Shown here piece after piece: positions 1 to 5,577 of a stretch of DNA of 5,577 nt. The position numbers and the translations under genes were made by a program. The notes under the pieces are model-generated. The model did no database searches. It was not told the DNA's origin and saw only the letters and a list, made by a program, of their open reading frames with translations. The stretch's first letter is position 1; each line of letters opens with the position of its first letter. The DNA is from Cytophagales bacterium (GTDB lineage Bacteria; Bacteroidota; Bacteroidia; Cytophagales; UBA9547), in the NCBI GenBank assembly GCA_025360395.1, contig JANYCH010000064.1, positions 1-5,577 on the forward strand, given 5' to 3'.

Positions 1-3000
1 TTGAATAAATGTCGTGATGGGGTGGGGGAGAAATTAATCCAACACCAGGTGTAGAATGTCTAACTCTTCCAATCCATTCGTCTACTTTATGACCAGGTAA
101 TTGTCCACCTTCACCAGGTTTCGCACCCTGGGCCATTTTAATCTGTAACTCGTCGGCGTTTGTCAGGTAATTGATGGTTACACCAAAACGACCACTTGCT
201 ACCTGTTTAATGGCAGAACGCATAGAATCGCCATTGGCCATCAGCGTATAACGTATTTCGTCTTCACCACCTTCACCTGTGTTACTTTTTGCACCCAACC
301 TGTTCATGGCAATCGCCAAAGTAGTATGGGCTTCGTAAGATATCGAACCAAAAGACATGGCACCGGTTGCAAACCGTTTTACAATGCTTTCTACCGGTTC
401 TACTTCAGACAATGGTATTGAGTTACCCGGAACAAAATCCAAAAGGCTTCTTAAAGTACTGGCCCTTTTTGACTGATCGTTGATGACCTTAGTAAACTTT
501 TTAAATATCGGGTAATTTTTAGTCTTGGTAGAGTATTGCAGTAAGTGGATCGATTCAGGGTTCATTAAATGAAACTCACCTTTTCTTTTCCACTGGTACA
601 CACCCCCAACCGGAAGTTGTTTTACAGGTACAGGAACCTCTGGATAGGTAAGTTTGTGTTTCATTAGTGCCTCTTTGGCAATACAATCCAGGCTTAATCC
701 TCCGATTCTTGAAACCGTTCCGGTAAAATATTTGTCAATAACAGGCTTGTCTATACCCAGGGCTTCAAAGATCTGAGCACCCTGGTAAGATTGCAAGGTT
801 GAAATTCCCATTTTAGAGAAGATCTTCAGCAATCCTTTTCCAATAGCCTTTATGAAATTGTATGTTAGTTTTTCATCCGTAAAGCTTTCATCAATTATTC
901 CCTGGCGTTTCAATCCGTAAAGAGATTCAAATGCCATGTAAGGATTTATCGCCGAGGCGCCAAAGCCAATTAAGGAAGCAAAATGATGTGTTTCCCATGC
1001 GTCACCACATTCTATGATGATGCCTACACGGCCTCTCTGGCCTGACCGGATCAAATGATGGTGAACTGCAGATGTTACCAATAAAGAAGGTATAGGACAA
1101 TGGTCAGAATCAACACCTCTGTCAGATAATAAGATGATTTCAAAACCATCTTCTACTGCATCAGAGGCATACCTGCAAACTCTTTCAAGAGCCTTTTCCA
1201 AAGACCCTGGTTTGCCGTCAACCTTAAAGATTGATTGTATTGTTTTAGTCTGAAAATGTTGATGGTCAACAGATCTGATCCTTTCAAGATCTTTGTTTGT
1301 CAGGATCGGCTGATCCAAAGCCAGAAGATGGCAATGTTCGCCTGATTCATCCAATAAATTACTTGCTCCCCCTACATAACTAACCAGCGACATAACAAGT
1401 CTTTCCCTGATAGGGTCAATTGGCGGGTTGGTAACCTGGGCAAATAGTTGTTTGAAATAAGAGGAAAGGTGCTGAGCCTGGTCAGAAAGGATGGCCAATG
1501 GCGTATCCTGGCCCATAGAACCCAAAGGCTCTTCACCAGCTTCGCCGATAGGCTGAAGTACCATTCTTACATCCTCCTTGGTAAACCCAAAGACCATTTG
1601 TTTGTTCAGCAACCTGTCATCATCCAGTGGTTTAAATTCAACCATTGGTTCAGGCAGGTCCTTTACATTTATTTTATTCTTGTGAAGCCACTCCGAGTAT
1701 GGACGTCTGGAGCAGATTTCTTCTTTGACTTCTTCATCGCTCACAATCCTGCCTTTTTCAAGGTCGACTATGAACATTTTACCAGGCTGTAACCTTCCTT
1801 TCAAAACAACTTTAGCCGGATCAATATGAGGTAATACTCCTGTTTCTGAAGCCATTACAACATAATCATCATCTGTTACCAGGTATCTTGATGGACGAAG
1901 GCCATTCCTGTCAAGGGTAGCCCCGATTAAAACACCATCAGTAAAGGAGATGGAAGCAGGACCGTCCCATGGCTCCATGATAGAGGCATGATATTCGTAA
2001 AATGCTTTTTTGAGTTCAGACATTGCCTCATTGCCATCCCATGCCTCCGGTACCAGCATCATCATTACATGTGGTAAAGACCTTCCGGCAAGAGTTAAGA
2101 TTTCGATCGCATTGTCTAACATGGCTGAATCTGATTGCCCTGGTGTATTTACCGGGAAAACCATGTCCAGTTCTTCTTTAGTGAAGAATTTTGATTCAAA
2201 GAAAAACTCCTGGACCTTTAACCAGTTCACATTGCCTTTAACAGTGTTTATTTCTCCATTGTGTGCGATATAACGGAAAGGCTGTGCCAGTTTCCATGAA
2301 GGAAAAGTATTGGTAGAGAACCTGGAATGGACAACTGCCAGGGCAGATTCAATTTTAACATCACTTAAATCGGGATAATAATGTTTAACCTGAGAAGTGG
2401 TTAACATTCCTTTATAGGTGATCGTTTTGTATGAAAACGAAACAATATAGAATTGATCACCGATACCTGTAATAGATTCGTTGATCAGTCTTGAAGTATA
2501 ATTTCTGATGATGTAAAGTTTGCGCTCAAATACCAGAGGATCTGTGATAGATTCCGGGCATTCAACAAAAACCTGTTCTACTGATGGTTCGGCTGCAAGA
2601 GCTGAAGGACCAATCTCTCCGTTAAAAGTTGGCACCTTCCTGTAACCCAGTAATTTAAGGCCAAGCTTTTCAATGGTACGATTGAGGATCTTCCTGCAAT
2701 CTTCTTTCATTTTTTCGTCCTTAGGAAAGAAGACCATTCCAACACCATAACGGCCAAAAGAAGGTAACTTTATTCCTGACTTTATACATTCGTCCACAAA
2801 GAACTCATGAGGCATCTGAAACAGGATTCCTGCACCATCGCCAGTATTACCTTCACATCCGCATGCACCGCGATGTTCCATTCTTTCGAGCATCTGAATG
2901 GCGTCTTTCACAATGTTGTGTGACTTTCTACCTTTCATGTTTGCAACGAAACCGATCCCGCAAGCATCATGCTCAAATTCGGGATCATACAAGCCATTTT

Positions 3001-3019
3001 TTAGAAGTGTTTCTGACAT
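1..3019 (-). CDS. gltB: Glutamate synthase large subunit (GOGAT alpha), 3' end outside window
   Basis: This is the large subunit of glutamate synthase, which hydrolyses glutamine and passes the ammonia through an internal tunnel to 2-oxoglutarate, giving glutamate with electrons from NADPH or ferredoxin. I translated it by hand from ATG at 3019 to the window edge: 1006 codons, no stop or frameshift. Cys20 (in HDACGIGF) is the expected catalytic N-terminal nucleophile of the class II amidotransferase domain (about 20-430), so a 19-residue propeptide should be removed. Other amidotransferase motifs are NTGDGAG (58-64), HSRFSTN (231-237) and HNGEINT (253-259). The central domain (about 475-765) contains NPPIDPIRER near 531 and HHHLIRSGQRG near 653. 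The FMN domain begins with GAMSFGS (886-892), followed by NTGEGGED (913-920), KPGEGGQ (967-973) and a PPPHHD motif near the edge. About 500 residues are missing, including the 3Fe-4S cysteines and the C-terminal beta-helix. The small subunit gltD, if linked, would lie beyond base 1. Confidence 0.97.
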   Translation of the reverse strand, partial: MSETLLKNGLYDPEFEHDACGIGFVANMKGRKSHNIVKDAIQMLERMEHRGACGCEGNTGDGAGILFQMPHEFFVDECIKSGIKLPSFGRYGVGMVFFPKDEKMKEDCRKILNRTIEKLGLKLLGYRKVPTFNGEIGPSALAAEPSVEQVFVECPESITDPLVFERKLYIIRNYTSRLINESITGIGDQFYIVSFSYKTITYKGMLTTSQVKHYYPDLSDVKIESALAVVHSRFSTNTFPSWKLAQPFRYIAHNGEINTVKGNVNWLKVQEFFFESKFFTKEELDMVFPVNTPGQSDSAMLDNAIEILTLAGRSLPHVMMMLVPEAWDGNEAMSELKKAFYEYHASIMEPWDGPASISFTDGVLIGATLDRNGLRPSRYLVTDDDYVVMASETGVLPHIDPAKVVLKGRLQPGKMFIVDLEKGRIVSDEEVKEEICSRRPYSEWLHKNKINVKDLPEPMVEFKPLDDDRLLNKQMVFGFTKEDVRMVLQPIGEAGEEPLGSMGQDTPLAILSDQAQHLSSYFKQLFAQVTNPPIDPIRERLVMSLVSYVGGASNLLDESGEHCHLLALDQPILTNKDLERIRSVDHQHFQTKTIQSIFKVDGKPGSLEKALERVCRYASDAVEDGFEIILLSDRGVDSDHCPIPSLLVTSAVHHHLIRSGQRGRVGIIIECGDAWETHHFASLIGFGASAINPYMAFESLYGLKRQGIIDESFTDEKLTYNFIKAIGKGLLKIFSKMGISTLQSYQGAQIFEALGIDKPVIDKYFTGTVSRIGGLSLDCIAKEALMKHKLTYPEVPVPVKQLPVGGVYQWKRKGEFHLMNPESIHLLQYSTKTKNYPIFKKFTKVINDQSKRASTLRSLLDFVPGNSIPLSEVEPVESIVKRFATGAMSFGSISYEAHTTLAIAMNRLGAKSNTGEGGEDEIRYTLMANGDSMRSAIKQVASGRFGVTINYLTNADELQIKMAQGAKPGEGGQLPGHKVDEWIGRVRHSTPGVGLISPPPHHDIYS

Positions 3020-3026
3020 CACTGAA

Positions 3027-3032
3027 TCCTTT
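3027..3032 (-). promoter_or_regulatory. Ribosome binding site of gltB
   Basis: On the minus strand AAAGGA lies 7 bases before the ATG at 3019. It supports this start, which also gives the usual short leader before catalytic Cys20. Neither of the other two genes in the window has a comparable Shine-Dalgarno sequence, which fits the weak use of such sites in Bacteroidota. Confidence 0.6.
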
Positions 3033-3074
3033 CTTGCTTAAGTATTATGTGGATATAAACTCTTAAAGTTGCAG

Positions 3075-3101
3075 ATTACGGACGATAAAATCGACCGTAA
3101 T
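3075..3101. repeat. Inverted repeat upstream of gltB (12-bp arms, 3-base centre)
   Basis: The arms are 3075-3086 (ATTACGGACGAT) and 3090-3101 (ATCGACCGTAAT), separated by AAA. Eleven of the 12 positions pair; the exception is A3082 opposite A3094. The dyad lies 56 bases before the gltB start codon. It may be a protein-binding operator or, if transcribed, a leader hairpin with a UUU loop. No U-run follows it on the minus strand, so it does not look like an intrinsic terminator or attenuator. The symmetry is seen directly; the role is inferred. Confidence 0.6.
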
Positions 3102-3118
3102 TGTAAATATAACAATTA
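3098..3118. repeat. AT-rich palindrome TAATTGT-N7-ACAATTA upstream of gltB
   Basis: Two perfect 7-bp arms (3098-3104 and 3112-3118) flank a 7-base spacer, AAATATA. It overlaps the neighbouring GC-richer dyad by four bases (3098-3101) and covers the candidate -7 box of gltB. The size and form, about 21 bp with symmetric ends, suit a dimeric helix-turn-helix regulator. I cannot assign it to a known regulator family, and chance symmetry in AT-rich DNA is possible. Confidence 0.45.
3104..3111 (-). promoter_or_regulatory. Candidate -7 promoter element of gltB
   Basis: Read on the minus strand this is TATATTTA, matching seven of eight positions of the Bacteroidota -7 consensus TAnnTTTG. Transcription would begin within or next to the dyad at 3075-3101, giving a leader of roughly 75-80 bases. 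I see no TTTG-like -33 element at the expected spacing, so the call is weak. It is supported mainly by its position inside the palindrome and by the 236-base spacer, which implies that gltB has its own promoter. Confidence 0.3.
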
Positions 3119-3255
3119 AGAAGGAAAATTTAATACGGCTTTTGCAAAAAACTTGTGAAAAACCTAAGTAAAAACCACATTCTTGGAAGGGTTCAAAAAA
3201 AAATATTTTATGTACAATATAAATGTGTTTTTTCTATGAAACTCTGGTAGTAATA

Positions 3256-4131
3256 CTAGAAATACACAGTAGTCAATGGCATTTTAGACTTGATTGCTTT
3301 TTGCGCTTTCTTATCGAACTTATTTCCAACCAGGTTTAAGGTCTTCAGTTTCTTTAGCTCGTACAATTGTATCGGAAGGGAGGTCAATTTATTCAAAGAC
3401 AAGTCCAGGCTCTCCAGATCAGTACATTTGGATATTTCTGCAGGAATTTCAGCTAGTTGATTTGACCTAATATATAGCTTTGTTAAATACTTTAGATTTC
3501 CTATTTCTTCGGGGATAGAGGTTAATTCATTTTTATTTAAGTTTAGTTCTTCTAAAAACGCTAGTTTTTCAATATCCGGATTTACTGTTTGAATTTTGTT
3601 ACTACTCAGATCAAGTTCTATCAATGATTTAAAATTTGATAACTGATCTGGTGTTTCTGTAAACTTATTATTGAAAAGGTTAAGCTTAACAAGATTTATA
3701 AGCACGTAACTTTCTTTAGGTAAGGTTGTTAACACTTTGGAACTTAGATCAGCACAAAAAACGATTTCCGGTTCATGCACAGCTTTTTCTAAGGTGAAAC
3801 AATCTCCATCACAATTTCCTCTGAGGACAGAGGCCGCTTCCTGAAGTCCAAGATCAAGGGCCTGGATCAGGTCAAAGCAAAATTCGTTGTTCACAAATCC
3901 CATTTTTGCTGAAAATGACAATTTTGCTTTTGCTCTCTGTAAATAAGCCATCCCAAAATCGGGACGCAAGGAGATCGCCATCGTATAATCACTGATCGCT
4001 TTTATGTATTCACTTTTTTCATGGTGTTTTTTACCGCTCTCGAAATAAGCATCTGCATCAGGCTGAGAGGTAAATGCGGATAACAGTACAAAAAGTCCTG
4101 TAAATACACTGGCAAACTTCAGAAAACTCAT
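3256..4131 (-). CDS. Exported TPR and leucine-rich repeat protein, function unknown
   Basis: This is a 291-residue protein. Residues 1 to about 22-28 form a signal peptide (Lys5, hydrophobic core 7-20, then TSQPDADA) with no lipobox cysteine, so it is probably periplasmic or released rather than a lipoprotein. Residues 26-107 are TPR-like: one clear unit (about 26-59, with AISDYTMAISLRPDF) and a second ending in the Cys85 to Cys107 segment. Residues 124-284 hold seven leucine-rich repeats of exactly 23 residues, starting at 124, 147, 170, 193, 216, 239 and 262, of the LxxLxLxxNxLxxLPxxIxxLxx type; the first and last are degenerate. There is no transmembrane anchor or type IX sorting domain after the last repeat. 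Such repeats usually bind proteins; the partner is unknown. The ATG at 4131 is the start that gives a complete signal peptide, though no clear ribosome binding site precedes it. The gene begins 52 bases after pepP and may be cotranscribed. Domains are confident; function is not known. Confidence 0.9.
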   Translation of the reverse strand: MSFLKFASVFTGLFVLLSAFTSQPDADAYFESGKKHHEKSEYIKAISDYTMAISLRPDFGMAYLQRAKAKLSFSAKMGFVNNEFCFDLIQALDLGLQEAASVLRGNCDGDCFTLEKAVHEPEIVFCADLSSKVLTTLPKESYVLINLVKLNLFNNKFTETPDQLSNFKSLIELDLSSNKIQTVNPDIEKLAFLEELNLNKNELTSIPEEIGNLKYLTKLYIRSNQLAEIPAEISKCTDLESLDLSLNKLTSLPIQLYELKKLKTLNLVGNKFDKKAQKAIKSKMPLTTVYF

Positions 4132-4183
4132 CTTGATATTTTCTAGTACTATACGTGAGTAATGCCAAATTTGATATGCCTGA

Positions 4184-5476
4184 CTAGATATTTAACATTA
4201 GTTCTTCGATTTCATCCACTTCCAGTGGAATATCTGACATAAGGTCAATGTTTCCCTCTTCCGTTATTAAAATATTATTTTCAAGTCTGATCCCCATTCC
4301 CTCTTCTTTTAAATAAAGTCCCGGTTCGCAAGTCAGGATCATTCCCGGCCTGATCGCGCCTTTCATGATTCCTACATCGTGTACATCCAGGCCTAAAAAA
4401 TGTGAAACACCATGCATAAAGTATTTTTTATAAAGCGGCTGGTTCTCCGGCTGCTTTTTTACTTCCTCAGATTTTAATATCCCAAGCATTAATAATTCCT
4501 CTTCAGCCCTTTTTCCAACAAGCTTGTTGTATTCCTCAAAATCAGTGCCTGGTTTTAACAATGATATTGCATAACGCATCATATTTAATACACCATTGTA
4601 AACCTCTTTTTGCCGTTTCGTAAACCTGCCACCCACAGGCAGTACTCTTGTCAGGTCAGACTTATAGTTATTGTACTCAGCGGCTACATCTAAGAGGACC
4701 AGGTCCCCATCTTTGCATTGTTTGTGGTTGCTTATATAATGGAGGACACAGGTGTCCAATCCTGATGCTATAATAGGTTGATAGGCAAATCCTTTGGAAC
4801 CATTCCTGATGAACTCATGCGAGAATTCTGCTTCCAGCTCGTATTCATACACACCTGGTTTTAGAAATTTAGCCACTCGTTCAAATCCTGCTTTTGTAAT
4901 GGAACAGGCTTTCTGAATCTGTTTGATTTCTTCTCCATGCTTAAGTGTTCTCAATTCCAAAAGGAGGGGTGCCAGTCTTTTGTATTGGTGTAAAGGAAAA
5001 TGTTCCCTGCACCAGTTTAGAAATACATCGTCCCGGTTTTTGACAATGTTATCAGCCCTCCTGTGTTCATTTGAATTAATGTAAATGGTTTCAGAATCCA
5101 ACACCAGGCTTTTGAATACCCTGTCAAATTCAGAATGCCACACAACTGTTTCAATTCCGGAAATCTGCCTTGCCTGTTCTTTGCTTAATTTATGTCCTTC
5201 CCAGGTTAAAACCTGTTCATCTGCATAACGGATAAACAGGATCTCTTTGAAATTATCATTTGTAGCATCAGGAAACAGGAGAAGGGTAGTATCTTCCTGG
5301 TCTATGCCTGTCAAAAATAAAATGTCGCTGTTTTGCACAAAAGGCAAAGTGCCATCTGCATTCGTTGGCATCTGGTAATTTGAATTGACCACCGAAATGG
5401 ATTTGGGTATTAATTTTCCGGCAAGCTGCTTTCTGTTATTTTTATAGAATTCAGGATCAATGGAAGAGTTGCGCAT
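4184..5476 (-). CDS. pepP: Xaa-Pro aminopeptidase (aminopeptidase P, family M24B)
   Basis: This enzyme removes the N-terminal residue from peptides whose second residue is proline; it is cytoplasmic, as there is no signal peptide. At 430 residues it is the usual length. Residues 5 to about 145 are the aminopeptidase P N-terminal domain, with the characteristic MPTNADGTLPFVQNSD stretch (36-51) and FLTGIDQE (54-61). Residues about 180-425 are the pita-bread catalytic domain. All five dinuclear metal ligands can be placed by comparison with E. coli PepP: Asp263 (LLDVAAEY), Asp274 (KSDLTR), His359 (HGVSHFLGLDVHD), Glu384 (TCEPGLY) and Glu399 (RLENNI). The substrate or proton-transfer residues His246, His366 and Arg397 are also present, so it should be active. 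The start at 5476 gives the family's normal N-terminus; no Shine-Dalgarno sequence precedes it. A terminator and promoter upstream suggest it opens a transcription unit that may include the TPR-LRR gene. Confidence 0.95.
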   Translation of the reverse strand: MRNSSIDPEFYKNNRKQLAGKLIPKSISVVNSNYQMPTNADGTLPFVQNSDILFLTGIDQEDTTLLLFPDATNDNFKEILFIRYADEQVLTWEGHKLSKEQARQISGIETVVWHSEFDRVFKSLVLDSETIYINSNEHRRADNIVKNRDDVFLNWCREHFPLHQYKRLAPLLLELRTLKHGEEIKQIQKACSITKAGFERVAKFLKPGVYEYELEAEFSHEFIRNGSKGFAYQPIIASGLDTCVLHYISNHKQCKDGDLVLLDVAAEYNNYKSDLTRVLPVGGRFTKRQKEVYNGVLNMMRYAISLLKPGTDFEEYNKLVGKRAEEELLMLGILKSEEVKKQPENQPLYKKYFMHGVSHFLGLDVHDVGIMKGAIRPGMILTCEPGLYLKEEGMGIRLENNILITEEGNIDLMSDIPLEVDEIEELMLNI

Positions 5477-5493
5477 AGGGTGTATTACAAAAT

Positions 5494-5501
5494 CAAATAT
5501 A
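5494..5501 (-). promoter_or_regulatory. Candidate -7 promoter element of pepP
   Basis: The minus strand reads TATATTTG, a perfect match to the Bacteroidota sigma-ABfr -7 consensus TAnnTTTG. It ends 17 bases before the pepP ATG, so transcription would start only about 10-13 bases upstream of the codon. A T-run (TTTTTAT) lies upstream, but no clean TTTG -33 box is seen. Its position between the terminator and the gene supports it. Confidence 0.5.
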
Positions 5502-5525
5502 AGAACTGGATTATAAAAAGCGCAT

Positions 5526-5564
5526 AAAAAAAGGGGTTGCCAGTTAAGACAACCCCTTTTTTTT
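5526..5564 (-). terminator. Bidirectional rho-independent terminator
   Basis: A perfect stem pairs AAAAAAAGGGGTTG (5526-5539) with CAACCCCTTTTTTT (5550-5563) around a 10-base loop (5540-5549). Its core is seven base pairs including four G-C pairs in a row. Both strands end in a T-run: seven Ts on the minus strand and eight on the plus, so it can work in either direction. With all genes in view on the minus strand, it most likely ends the transcript of a minus-strand gene just beyond the right edge and insulates pepP. The remaining 13 bases to the edge show no coding signal that I can identify. Confidence 0.9.
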
Positions 5565-5577
5565 GAAATTTTAAAAC

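Noticed and set aside
1448..1792. Plus-strand open frame of 114 codons
   Set aside because: It lies wholly antisense within gltB, whose minus-strand frame is intact with recognisable motifs. Its translation has no recognisable domain and no sensible neighbour.
2010..2273. Plus-strand open frame of 87 codons
   Set aside because: It is antisense to the conserved amidotransferase domain of gltB, with composition typical of a shadow frame and no independent start signal.
2863..3066. Plus-strand open frame of 67 codons crossing the gltB start
   Set aside because: Most of it mirrors the conserved N-terminus of GltB around Cys20. The remainder runs into the AT-rich spacer and there is no recognisable product.
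3190..3235. A/T-rich run after the TPR-LRR gene as a possible terminator
   Set aside because: The minus strand has a run of nine Ts, but the only stem before it is a weak A/T pairing (ATATT with AATAT). That is not enough to call an intrinsic terminator.
4132..4183. Separate promoter for the TPR-LRR gene in the 52-base gap
   Set aside because: The minus strand has CAAATTTG, one mismatch from TAnnTTTG, but no -33 element. Cotranscription with pepP is equally plausible, so no promoter is called.
1..5577. Novel defence, mobile or biosynthetic system
   Set aside because: All coding sequence is explained by gltB, a TPR-LRR gene and pepP. I saw no transposase, integrase, direct-repeat array, tRNA-like sequence or toxin-antitoxin pair.

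Overview
This window looks like ordinary chromosomal DNA from a member of the Bacteroidota, possibly Cytophagales-like. That placement is inferred from protein style (a Bacteroidota-type Xaa-Pro aminopeptidase and a secreted TPR-LRR protein), AT-rich spacers, two genes without a Shine-Dalgarno sequence, and -7 boxes of the TAnnTTTG type. No 16S or other decisive marker is present. All three genes lie on the minus strand, so transcription runs from the right edge to the left.

From right to left: (1) A strong, symmetrical intrinsic terminator at 5526-5564 separates the window from the gene beyond the right edge. (2) A perfect TAnnTTTG -7 match at 5494-5501 sits just before an aminopeptidase P gene (pepP, 4184-5476), which is full length with all five metal ligands. 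(3) After a 52-base gap comes a gene for a small exported protein (3256-4131) with an N-terminal TPR domain and seven 23-residue leucine-rich repeats; its function is unknown. (4) A 236-base AT-rich spacer (3020-3255) carries two abutting inverted repeats and a candidate promoter. (5) The N-terminal two thirds of the glutamate synthase large subunit gene (gltB) fills 1-3019 and runs off the left edge.

The genes do not form an obvious pathway. GltB makes glutamate from glutamine and 2-oxoglutarate. PepP trims X-Pro peptides in the cytoplasm. The TPR-LRR protein acts outside the cytoplasm, probably through protein binding. pepP and the TPR-LRR gene may share a transcript; gltB probably has its own promoter. 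I found no mobile element, CRISPR array, RNA gene or novel multi-gene system. The most interesting items are the paired dyads before gltB and the TPR-LRR protein.
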